This document shows, in pieces, positions 6,443 through 13,059 of a stretch of 31,062 nucleotides of DNA (positions are counted from its first letter, which is position 1; each line of letters starts with the position of its first letter). The stretch lies in assembly GCA_030620735.1 (NCBI GenBank), contig JAUXDV010000002.1, positions 1-31,062 of the forward strand. Reading direction: 5' to 3'. Both the position numbers and the translations under genes were made by a program. The DNA is from Gammaproteobacteria bacterium (GTDB taxonomy: Bacteria; Pseudomonadota; Gammaproteobacteria; Chromatiales; Chromatiaceae). The notes under the pieces were generated by a model, which made no database searches, was not told the origin of the DNA, and saw nothing but the letters and a program-made list of their open reading frames with translations.

Positions 6443-7639
6443 TTACAAAGAGAGACGCTCCGCGACAAAATCCGCATCCTTGTCGCCACGGCCGGAGAGA
6501 TTGATGAGGATGGTTTGATCTGCTGACATATCCTTCGCGATATCCATTGCATAGGCAACAGCATGGGCGCTCTCGAGAGCCGGAATAATCCCCTCAGTGC
6601 GTGACAGGGTCATGAAGGCATCGAGACAGGCTTTGTCATCGACGGATTCATAACGGACGCGGCCGAGATCTTTCAGATAACAGTGCTGCGGGCCGACTCC
6701 CGGATAATCGAGACCGGACGCAATCGAGTAGACCGGCAGCGGCTCACCATTATCATCCTGCAGGTTGTAGCACTTGAAACCATGCAGGGCGCCCTTGCTT
6801 CCCAGCGTCAGTGTCGCTGCATTATCCGGAGTATCCAGACCTTTGCCGGCTGGCTCTACACCAATCATCTCGACCGACTCATCCTGCAAAAATTCAGTGA
6901 AGAGCCCGATCGCATTGGAACCGCCGCCGACGCAGGCCATGAGAACATCCGGCAATTTCCCCTGCTCTTCAAGAAACTGGGCGCGCGCCTCTTTACCGAC
7001 GACGCTCTGGAAATCACGCACCATCCTGGGAAAAGGGTGCGGTCCGACAACAGAACCGATCGCATAGAAGTAGTTGACAGGATCCTTCAGGTACTCTTCA
7101 AAAGCACTGTCAACAGCATCTTTCAGGGTTCTTGTACCGCGCGTCACAGGAACCAGCTTGCAGCCGAGAATTTTCATCTTGGTGACATTGGGGTGCTCCT
7201 TGTCGATATCGATTTCACCCATGTGAATTTCACACTCGATATCCATCAGCGCGCAGGCTGTAGCCAGCGCCACACCATGCTGTCCGGCGCCGGTCTCCGC
7301 CAGCACCTTGGTTTTCCCCATGTGCTTTGCCAACAGCGCCTCGCCAAGGCAGTGATTGATCTTGTGCGCACCGGTGTGATTGAGATCTTCACGTTTGAAG
7401 AAGATGCGCGCGCCGCCAACCTGTTTACTCAACTTTTTAGCGTAATAGATTGGACTGGGACGCCCCACATAGTGCTTATTCAGATCAGCCAACTCATCCT
7501 GAAATGCGCTTGTCTGGCGGATTTCATCATAGGCATCATTGATGTCATTCATGACCTGTATCAGTTCCGGGGGGATTATCTGCCCCCCATATTCGCCAAA
7601 ATAGCCGTTTTCATCAGGCATCAGAGATGTGTCGATCAT
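6443..7639 (-). CDS. trpB: Tryptophan synthase beta chain or TrpB-like paralogue
   Basis: A 398-residue PLP enzyme of the TrpB family, which joins indole and serine to make tryptophan. The PLP lysine is K93 in NHTGAHKIN, the catalytic Glu is in LAETGAGQHG (E115), the phosphate-binding loop is VGGGSNAIG, and NLSGRGDKD is near the C-terminus. A strong GGAGGA lies seven bases before the ATG. There is no trpA or trpF neighbour, unlike the usual gammaproteobacterial trpF-trpB-trpA order. Segments such as MPDENGYFGEYGGQ, MGEIDIDKEHPN and GFKCYNLQDDNGEPLPVYS remind me of a TrpB-like paralogue found beside the canonical TrpBA in some proteobacteria. So it may not be the main biosynthetic TrpB. Repeats flank it on both sides. 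Confidence 0.85.
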   Translation of the reverse strand: MIDTSLMPDENGYFGEYGGQIIPPELIQVMNDINDAYDEIRQTSAFQDELADLNKHYVGRPSPIYYAKKLSKQVGGARIFFKREDLNHTGAHKINHCLGEALLAKHMGKTKVLAETGAGQHGVALATACALMDIECEIHMGEIDIDKEHPNVTKMKILGCKLVPVTRGTRTLKDAVDSAFEEYLKDPVNYFYAIGSVVGPHPFPRMVRDFQSVVGKEARAQFLEEQGKLPDVLMACVGGGSNAIGLFTEFLQDESVEMIGVEPAGKGLDTPDNAATLTLGSKGALHGFKCYNLQDDNGEPLPVYSIASGLDYPGVGPQHCYLKDLGRVRYESVDDKACLDAFMTLSRTEGIIPALESAHAVAYAMDIAKDMSADQTILINLSGRGDKDADFVAERLSL

Positions 7640-7700
7640 TGGATTCCTCCGGTTGTTTAGTTCAGATTATTTTTGTGAGACGAGTGCATAGTACAGTCAG

Positions 7701-7715
7701 GTGCAATCTTTGCAC
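7701..7715. promoter_or_regulatory. 15-bp palindrome upstream of trpB
   Basis: GTGCAA-TCT-TTGCAC, perfect 6-bp arms, 62 bp before the trpB start codon, in non-repeat sequence where the promoter should be. It could be an operator for an unknown regulator. Nearer the gene, GTACTATG on the minus strand recalls half of a TrpR operator, but only a half. Confidence 0.3.
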
Positions 7716-7782
7716 AGTAAATCCGTGCAGAGATTCAGCAACACCTGTGTGGGGGATGTTCAGGAGTGATCAAGGATAGTGA

Positions 7783-7952
7783 AAGTTTGCAGTCGTCAGT
7801 ATGCCGTAGGCAGCAAAAGAAAAAGAAAAAGAAAAAGAAAGATTGCAGTCGAAAACGAAGTTTGCAATGGACAGTTTCTGTTCCATGTTTTTACTGCAAA
7901 CTGCATACTGACGACTGCAGACTTTCTTTCGCTGCCAACTGCAAACTTATTT
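7783..7952. repeat. Large GCAGTCGTCAGT-type inverted repeat filling the trpB/hemerythrin gap
   Basis: The gap 7640-7952 has no gene. Its first 140 bp are the trpB leader; the rest is this repeat. The left part begins GAAAGTTTGCAGTCGTCAGTA; the right part (about 7891-7949) carries the reverse complement, with extra unit copies such as ACTGCAAACTG and GCTGCCAACTGCAAACTTA. The element ends directly at the stop codon (7955-7953) of the hemerythrin-like gene. Confidence 0.75.
7815..7841 (+). repeat. AAAAAG microsatellite
   Basis: Three to four tandem copies of AAAAAG (27 bp) inside the larger inverted repeat. It is not in a coding region, so any slippage would only alter the untranslated spacer. 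Confidence 0.85.
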
Positions 7953-8402
7953 TCAAGCTACCAGCAGATGATTCTCGCCGGTGATTTGGCGCAGCAGTGG
8001 AAACAGGTTTTCCGATTCATCCTGGATGCGATCCAGGACCAGTTCAAACATCTCATCCGTCTCTTTCGCAAACTGTTCATAATCATTGACTTTCAGTTCA
8101 TGCCCGCGCTTTTTGCACCATTTCCTCAGATAGGATGCGAATACGCGTTTGATTTCCACCTGGCCGGACATGAATTTCGTCGCAGTATTCCTGACGCTCT
8201 GATCCCTGTGAGTCAGCATTTGACGGTAGATATGCCTATCCTCCAGTTCCAGGTGACCCTGAACATTTTCAACATACTGGAAAAATAGATCGCAGGTAAC
8301 ATCTGCATTACACAAACCCTGGTCAGAGAGCAATTTGTTCAGTACATGGGACAGCTCTGTAATTCTGTCATTCTGTGAATTGAGATCATCATAAGTAACC
8401 AT
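7953..8402 (-). CDS. Hemerythrin-like (HHE) four-helix protein with substituted ligands
   Basis: A 149-residue helical, cytosolic protein. The spacing of H19 (LSHVLN), H50 and E54 (GHLELEDRHIY) and the late E129 in RIQDESENLFPLL matches a hemerythrin HHE fold, which binds a di-iron centre and senses oxygen or NO. Where the second half of the fold should have histidines, I read Q81 (QVEIKRVF) and R125 (RIQDE). The di-iron site may therefore be altered or lost. The start at 8402 is chosen because TGGAGAAA precedes the ATG; the frame is open further upstream. Rsd/AlgQ-type anti-sigma factors have a similar size and helical layout and are an alternative. An FNR-type site lies about 115 bp upstream. 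Confidence 0.55.
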   Translation of the reverse strand: MVTYDDLNSQNDRITELSHVLNKLLSDQGLCNADVTCDLFFQYVENVQGHLELEDRHIYRQMLTHRDQSVRNTATKFMSGQVEIKRVFASYLRKWCKKRGHELKVNDYEQFAKETDEMFELVLDRIQDESENLFPLLRQITGENHLLVA

Positions 8403-8510
8403 TTTCTCCACCACTCTCCTTAAATAAATTATTGATATGGCATAATGCACATGCATGCATAACCAGGAAATTGACGCCATTGTATGATGGCGCTAGATAG
8501 AGTTATTCTA

Positions 8511-8524
8511 TTGAGATTAATCAA
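8511..8524 (-). promoter_or_regulatory. FNR/ANR-type binding site
   Basis: TTGAG-ATTA-ATCAA differs in one base from the FNR consensus TTGAT-N4-ATCAA. It is centred about 115 bp upstream of the hemerythrin-like start codon. If it works at position -41.5, transcription would start near 8476 on the minus strand. Oxygen- or NO-dependent control would suit a hemerythrin-like protein, but this is inference. Confidence 0.5.
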
Positions 8525-8620
8525 TATTGCAATAAAGTTTTTTTTATAGTCATGCCGCATGTCATAAATATTAGATTCGAGGAATATTCGTGGTTAATGA
8601 TATAGCGATAGCACCATGGA

Positions 8621-8773
8621 GTTGTCCATAAATAACTTCCCTATATCGCGCAGCAATGTTGTTCCTATTCAAGGCGCAGCAAGAGGCGCATAGCAGCGTT
8701 ATGTAACTTTTGCTGCAACGCAGAAGAGGGACAACAGGGCAAGCAGGATGGGGATAGTTATTTTTTGTACAAC
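8621..8773. repeat. Nested palindromic element of about 150 bp
   Basis: The outer arms are imperfect complements: GTTGTCCATAAATAACTTCC at 8621 against the sequence ending TTTTTTGTACAAC at 8773. Inner arms are 8658-8683 (TGTTGTTCC...GCGCAGCAA) and 8709-8735 (TTGCTGC...GGGACAACA). It looks like a small non-coding mobile element. A TTG at 8765 inside the right arm opens the longer form of the cupin frame. Confidence 0.6.
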
Positions 8774-8860
8774 GACATAGTGAATCTGTCGGATGAAGCT
8801 ACGCAATCCCTATGGTTTCAGATAGAATCAGCGCCTTATTCAGCAATTGCCAATTCAACT

Positions 8861-9145
8861 ATGAGCGACATATTCGATATCTACTGCGAACACAACCCCT
8901 CCCCTGCCAAACTTGAAGTCCTGGGTGTCTATGACTGGCCCGTCTGGAGCAAGGAGGTTTCGGAATTTCCCTGGACCTACAAGGAGCAGGAGAGCTGCTA
9001 CATCATCAGGGGACGCATCGTTGTCACCCCGGACGGTGGAGAACCCCAGGAGTTCAAACGCGGCGATTTCATCACCTTTCCGCAAGGCATGTCCTGTCAC
9101 TGGAAAGTGCTGGAAGCTGTCGAAAAATACTACCGCTTCGGTTGA
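8861..9145 (+). CDS. Small cupin-domain protein
   Basis: A 94-residue single cupin barrel of the Cupin_3/DUF861 type. The core contains YKEQESCYIIRGRIVVTPDG, KRGDFITFPQGMSCHWKV and VEKYYRFG at the end. Related proteins are similar in size and mostly of unknown function; metal-binding His residues of the classical cupin motif are largely replaced (ESCYIIRG). I choose ATG 8861 because it gives the compact family length; the frame is open back to a TTG at 8765, which lies inside a repeat element. No good Shine-Dalgarno sequence is seen at either. Its TGA shares one base with the mutS ATG, so the two are likely co-translated. Confidence 0.7.
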   Translation: MSDIFDIYCEHNPSPAKLEVLGVYDWPVWSKEVSEFPWTYKEQESCYIIRGRIVVTPDGGEPQEFKRGDFITFPQGMSCHWKVLEAVEKYYRFG

Positions 9146-11715
9146 TGAGCCACTCCGGGACAAAACACACTCCCATGATGCAGCAGTATCTGCGCATCAA
9201 GGCCGAACACCCGCAGATGCTGCTGTTCTACCGCATGGGGGATTTTTACGAACTCTTTTATAGCGATGCCGAACGCGCCTCGCAGTTGCTTGACATCACC
9301 CTGACCAAACGCGGCAAGAGCAACGGCCAACCCATCCCCATGGCGGGCATCCCCTATCATGCTGCCGAAGGGTACCTGGCGCGTCTTGTAAAGCGCGGCG
9401 AGTCAATCGCCATTTGCGAGCAGATCGGCGACCCGGCAACCTCGAAGGGACCGGTCGAGCGCAAGGTGATGCGCATTGTCACCCCCGGCACGGTAACCGA
9501 CGAGGCGCTGCTCGATGATCGCCGCGACAACCTGCTTGCCGCCGTCTACGACGACAACGGCTTTGGCCTTGCCGTACTCGATCTCGGCAGCGGCCGCTTT
9601 ACCCTGCAACAGGTCGATACTCCCGAAGCGCTTGCCAGTGAACTGGAACGACTCCGGCCAGCCGAACTGCTGCTTGCAGAGAGTGATGAAGCCTCGACGC
9701 CGGTGTCGCAACTGCTGACACACCTCAAGGGAGCCACGCATCGTGCGCAATGGCACTTTGACCTCGACTCAGCCACTCTGCTGCTCACCCGCCACTTCGG
9801 CACCAGGGATCTGGGCGGCTTTGGCTGCAGCCACCTGCCTGTGGCAATTTGCGCCGCCGGCGCGCTGCTGCAGTATGTGGAGGAGACCCAGCAGGCCGCC
9901 CTGCCGCATATCACGGCGCTCACCGTAGAGAGCCATGATGAAGCCATCATCATCGATGCAGCCACGCGGCGCAATCTGGAACTGGAGCACTCCGTTACCG
10001 GAGACAACAGCAATACCCTCGCAGCGATCCTTGACCGCACTGCAACCTCCATGGGCAGCCGCCTGTTGCGCCGCTGGATCAGCCGGCCGTTGCGGGACCG
10101 GATTGCTATCGGAGCGCGTCACGATGCCGTTGAAGAGTTGCTGCAGAGCGGCTGCTTTGATGCTCTCGCGGATCTGCTGCACGGCATTGGCGATATCGAA
10201 CGCATTGTCGCACGCATCTCCCTGAAGAGTGCGCGCCCACGGGATCTGGCTGTACTGCGTGACTCACTGATGGTCATACCTCGACTCCACAGCACAGTGG
10301 AAACCTGTTCGGGGAAGCTGTTGACGGAGTTGACACAACAACTCGATACCCACCCACAACTGCTGACACTGCTGCAACAGGCAATTATCGAGAATCCACC
10401 GGTGCTGATCCGTGACGGCGGAGTTATCGCGGAAGATTATGATGAAGAGCTGGATGAACTGCGCAGCCTGTCACAGAATGCTGATCAGTTCCTGCTTGAT
10501 CTTGAGCAGCGCGAACGCGAAAGTAGCGGCATCCACTCGCTGAAGGTGAGTTACAACAGAGTGCATGGCTTTTACATCGAAGTAAGCAAACTCCATGCTG
10601 AAAAGGTGCCGGAAAGTTATGTTCGCCGCCAGACGCTGAAAAATGCAGAGCGCTATATCACCCCGGAACTGAAGAAATTTGAAAACCAGGTGCTGAGCGC
10701 CCGCGAACGATCGCTGGCGCGTGAGAAGATGCTCTACGAGGAACTGCTGGAGCAACTAGGCAAGCATATCGCGCCACTGCAGCAATCTGCAGCGGCCATC
10801 GCCACATTCGATGTGTTATCCAATCTTGCAGAACGGGCGCAGTCACTCAATCTGGAGCGGCCGCAGCTGACAGATTCCGCCGGCATCCATATCGAAGGCG
10901 GGCGCCATCCGGTGGTTGAACAGGTTTCAGACGCCCCCTTCGTTGCCAACGATGCCATTTTGAACCAGCAGCGCCGCATCCTGATGATCACCGGTCCCAA
11001 TATGGGCGGTAAATCGACATCCATGCGTCAGACGGCTCTGATCGTACTGCTGGCGTATACGGGGAGTTTCGTGCCGGCGGCGGCTGCAACAATTGGACCC
11101 ATCGATCGTATTTTTTCACGCATCGGCGCCTCGGATGATCTCGCCGGCGGCCGCTCGACTTTTATGGTGGAGATGGAGGAGACTGCCAATATCCTGCACA
11201 ACGCCACCTCCAGGTCACTGGTGCTGATGGATGAGATAGGCCGCGGCACCAGCACTTTCGACGGTTTGTCACTGGCATGGGCGAGCGCGATCGAACTGGC
11301 GACAACCATCAAGGCCTATACGCTGTTCGCCACCCACTATTTTGAGCTCACCACGCTGCCGGATGAATACGCAGGCATCGCCAATGTGCACCTCGACGCC
11401 ATCGAGCATGGCGATTCCATCGTTTTCCTGCACAGCGTCAAGGATGGCCCGGCCAACCAGAGTTACGGTCTGCAGGTGGCGCAGCTTGCCGGTGTGCCCA
11501 GGTCCGTCATCAAGCGCGCACGCCAGCGGCTTCAGGAGTTGGAGCAGCAAGCCAGCGAGCAGGCGCCGACAAATCAACTGTCACTGTTTGCCGACATGCC
11601 GCATGCGGATGATCCGCTCCACAACATGATGGATACCATCGATCCGGATGAGTTGACTCCACGTACAGCGCTGGAGATGCTCTACAAGCTCAAGGAGACG
11701 GCTGAGAAGCTCTGA
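9145..11715 (+). CDS. mutS: DNA mismatch repair protein MutS
   Basis: An 856-residue MutS, close to the E. coli length of 853. The N-terminal mismatch-binding motif is MGDFYELFY, with the stacking Phe at F34 and Glu at E36. The ATPase domain contains Walker A TGPNMGGKST, the segment DDLAGGRSTFMVEMEE, and Walker B LVLMDEIGRGTSTFDG. A beta-clamp binding motif QLSLF is at residues 811-815, and a C-terminal ALEMLYKLKE helix serves tetramerisation. MutS recognises mismatches as a dimer and recruits MutL. The ATG at 9145 overlaps the cupin stop by one base; it gives MSHSGTKHTPMMQQYL, matching the family. A dispersed inverted repeat begins 40 bp after its stop. Confidence 0.97.
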   Translation: MSHSGTKHTPMMQQYLRIKAEHPQMLLFYRMGDFYELFYSDAERASQLLDITLTKRGKSNGQPIPMAGIPYHAAEGYLARLVKRGESIAICEQIGDPATSKGPVERKVMRIVTPGTVTDEALLDDRRDNLLAAVYDDNGFGLAVLDLGSGRFTLQQVDTPEALASELERLRPAELLLAESDEASTPVSQLLTHLKGATHRAQWHFDLDSATLLLTRHFGTRDLGGFGCSHLPVAICAAGALLQYVEETQQAALPHITALTVESHDEAIIIDAATRRNLELEHSVTGDNSNTLAAILDRTATSMGSRLLRRWISRPLRDRIAIGARHDAVEELLQSGCFDALADLLHGIGDIERIVARISLKSARPRDLAVLRDSLMVIPRLHSTVETCSGKLLTELTQQLDTHPQLLTLLQQAIIENPPVLIRDGGVIAEDYDEELDELRSLSQNADQFLLDLEQRERESSGIHSLKVSYNRVHGFYIEVSKLHAEKVPESYVRRQTLKNAERYITPELKKFENQVLSARERSLAREKMLYEELLEQLGKHIAPLQQSAAAIATFDVLSNLAERAQSLNLERPQLTDSAGIHIEGGRHPVVEQVSDAPFVANDAILNQQRRILMITGPNMGGKSTSMRQTALIVLLAYTGSFVPAAAATIGPIDRIFSRIGASDDLAGGRSTFMVEMEETANILHNATSRSLVLMDEIGRGTSTFDGLSLAWASAIELATTIKAYTLFATHYFELTTLPDEYAGIANVHLDAIEHGDSIVFLHSVKDGPANQSYGLQVAQLAGVPRSVIKRARQRLQELEQQASEQAPTNQLSLFADMPHADDPLHNMMDTIDPDELTPRTALEMLYKLKETAEKL

Positions 11716-11755
11716 CGAGACCAGGCTCAGACTGACGAAGCATGAAAAAAACATT

Positions 11756-11831
11756 TTCTCTCGCCAAGACGCTAAGACCGCAAAGGTTTTTCTTGGTGAG
11801 CTTTGCGTCTTGGCGAGAGTCATTATTGAAA
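11756..11831. repeat. Dispersed imperfect palindrome, CGCAAAG/CGCCAAGA family, copy 2
   Basis: The left arm starts CTCTCGCCAAGACGCTAAGA; the right arm ends CTTTGCGTCTTGGCGAGAGT. Each arm is built of about three 8-9 nt units. It is in inverted orientation to the copy at 2703-2773 and, unlike that one, keeps both long arms. It starts 40 bp after the mutS stop, the same distance as the first copy from rhlB. Confidence 0.85.
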
Positions 11832-11876
11832 TTTGACTCATATGTAAAGATATTAGTCACTCAAGGCGCCTGATTT

Positions 11877-12515
11877 ATGACCACGCAAACAGATCGATCC
11901 ATTTTCGACTTTCTGCAACAGCACTCCTCCCGGACGCAAAATATCTCTGCTCCCGCCGGAGCACGGATTTGCGTACAGGGTGACCAATGCAGCAGCCTGA
12001 TTATTCTCACACAGGGCGTGGTGCGTGTCTTCAAGCCTGCTGCTGACGGCAGACGCATCACCTTGTATCAGATTAGGGAAACGCAGAGCTGCATTCTGAC
12101 GGCCGGCTGTATTCTCAATTCAACTCCCTTTCCCGCTATCGCCGAAGCGGAAACCGATGTCAGCGGCATCGCTGTCGCCGCCACCGATGTCATCCGCTGG
12201 CTCAATGAGAGTCAGCAGTGGCGTGAATACCTTTTTTCACTGCTGGCGGGACGCCTTGAGCATGTGATTGAACTGGTCAACGCTGTTGCATTCCAGCGAC
12301 TCGATGCACGTCTGGCAACCTGGCTGCTGCAACAGCAGAGTGATGGTGATATAAGCGCCACACATCAACAGGTGGCGGAAGAGCTGGGGAGCAGCCGCGA
12401 GGTAATCAGCCGGCTATTGAAAGATCTGGAAAACAGCGGATTGGTAAGCTTGTCACGCGGCAGGATAACAATCACAGACCAGCGGGGAGTGGCATCCCTG
12501 ATAGAGACTTTGTAA
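11877..12515 (+). CDS. Crp/Fnr-family transcriptional regulator
   Basis: A 212-residue regulator with an N-terminal cyclic-nucleotide-binding-like beta barrel (about residues 15-115), a long dimerisation helix around 118-145 and a C-terminal winged helix-turn-helix. The recognition region is THQQVAEELGSSREVISRLL followed by the wing GLVSLSRGRITI. It lacks the FNR N-terminal cysteines. It has C32, C38, C72 and C78, with the last two in SCILTAGC; this C-x5-C segment is, as far as I recall, conserved in a subgroup of this family and could be redox-sensing. Its 3' end faces a DUF2892 gene on the other strand, a neighbour pairing that I recall from sulfur-metabolising bacteria. The Shine-Dalgarno is weak. 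Confidence 0.85.
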   Translation: MTTQTDRSIFDFLQQHSSRTQNISAPAGARICVQGDQCSSLIILTQGVVRVFKPAADGRRITLYQIRETQSCILTAGCILNSTPFPAIAEAETDVSGIAVAATDVIRWLNESQQWREYLFSLLAGRLEHVIELVNAVAFQRLDARLATWLLQQQSDGDISATHQQVAEELGSSREVISRLLKDLENSGLVSLSRGRITITDQRGVASLIETL

Positions 12516-12523
12516 AAAGATAA

Positions 12524-12598
12524 ACCACAGATAAACACGGATGCACACAGATTATGTTTACATCTTTTAATCCGTGTTTATCTGTGTGCATCTGTGGT
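12524..12598. repeat. ACCAC...GTGGT palindrome, CACAGAT family, copy with permuted units
   Basis: 75 bp. The left arm reads as units CACAGATAAA, CACGGATGCA, CACAGATTA. The complement of the right arm reads CACAGATGCA, CACAGATAAA, CACGGATTA. The same three unit types are present, shifted by one position. Ends are ACCAC and GTGGT. It begins nine bases after the Crp/Fnr stop codon. Confidence 0.85.
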
Positions 12599-12630
12599 GA
12601 AAATTTTTGATTGCTCTAGCCGATAACTAT

Positions 12631-12785
12631 GGAATCTCTGAATAAGTCCATGGGATGGGGGTTCGGGGGAAGGGTGATTCAGATGCCCATTGTAAGCCAT
12701 TGATAAACAGCCCTTCCCCCGTAGAAATACTTGTAGGAATGCTCTGACCAAGGAGCGGAGCGACTTGATCAGAGCATCCCTATCA
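12631..12785. repeat. Two-hairpin dispersed element, copy 2
   Basis: Same plan and orientation as 4316-4467: CTGAATAAG, CATGGGATGGGGG, stem GGGGGAAGGG (12665-12674) / CCCTTCCCCC (12711-12720), CGTAG, and a final hairpin with arms 12736-12752 and 12764-12779 (one bulge, one mismatch; loop GAGCGGAGCGA). The final hairpin lies four bases from the stop codon of the DUF2892 gene. Confidence 0.8.
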
Positions 12786-12968
12786 CTTTTTGATAGAGCA
12801 GGTGTTCCAGCCAAAAATCGCATAGGGAGGACACCAGCCCATCAGCCCTGTCAGCAAAGGCACTGCGCCAATCGCGCCCCACCAGCTTTGATAATAGACA
12901 CCGGCGCCAATGATGGCGACCCCGGCAACGATACGGATTACACGGTCAATCGAACCTACATTTTTCAT
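12783..12968 (-). CDS. DUF2892 (YgaP-like) small membrane protein
   Basis: A 61-residue protein with two hydrophobic helices, VIRIVAGVAIIGAGVYY and WGAIGAVPLLTGLMG, and the ending GWCPPYAIFGWNTCSIKK. The N-terminal MKNVGSIDRVIRI and the two cysteines in WCPPY and NTC are DUF2892 hallmarks, the inner-membrane part found in YgaP rhodaneses. The function is unknown; such proteins often accompany sulfur-trafficking genes. AGGAGA lies seven bases before the ATG. It converges with the Crp/Fnr gene and is downstream of dsbC on the same strand, with a 91-bp gap that holds a palindromic TGTG...CACA site. Confidence 0.85.
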   Translation of the reverse strand: MKNVGSIDRVIRIVAGVAIIGAGVYYQSWWGAIGAVPLLTGLMGWCPPYAIFGWNTCSIKK

Positions 12969-13023
12969 TTTCTATCTCCTGTTGAGTACAGAGGAGATGC
13001 TAATTGAAAAATGAGGCTGTTTC

Positions 13024-13041
13024 TGTGACCGGGGTTACACA
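13024..13041 (-). promoter_or_regulatory. Possible Crp-type site before the DUF2892 gene
   Basis: TGTGACC-GG-GGTTACACA is an imperfect inverted pair of TGTGA-like half sites in the dsbC/DUF2892 gap, centred about 64 bp before the DUF2892 start codon. The neighbouring Crp/Fnr regulator is the obvious candidate ligand. The match is inexact and the assignment is inference. Confidence 0.3.
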
Positions 13042-13059
13042 AAGCGAAAAATTGCGGGA

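Larger units (their letters stand above)
8403..8860. other. Intergenic region between divergent genes
   Basis: No gene is supported in these 458 bp. From left to right it holds the leader of the hemerythrin-like gene, a CGCCAT-N6-ATGGCG palindrome (8475-8492), an FNR-type box (8511-8524), an AT-rich stretch, and a nested palindromic element (8621-8773). The last 90 bp are open in the cupin frame but lack convincing start signals. Confidence 0.6.

Noticed and set aside
6683..7660. A 325-codon open frame on the plus strand opposite trpB
   Set aside because: It lies antisense to a complete trpB with all catalytic motifs; the translation shows no family features.
7815..7841. Phase-variable coding tract (AAAAAG)n
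   Set aside because: It lies in a non-coding repeat; the open frames through it are repeat translation without homology.
8765..8860. 32-residue N-terminal extension of the cupin protein
   Set aside because: It begins with TTG inside a repeat arm, has no Shine-Dalgarno and goes beyond the usual family length; ATG 8861 is preferred.
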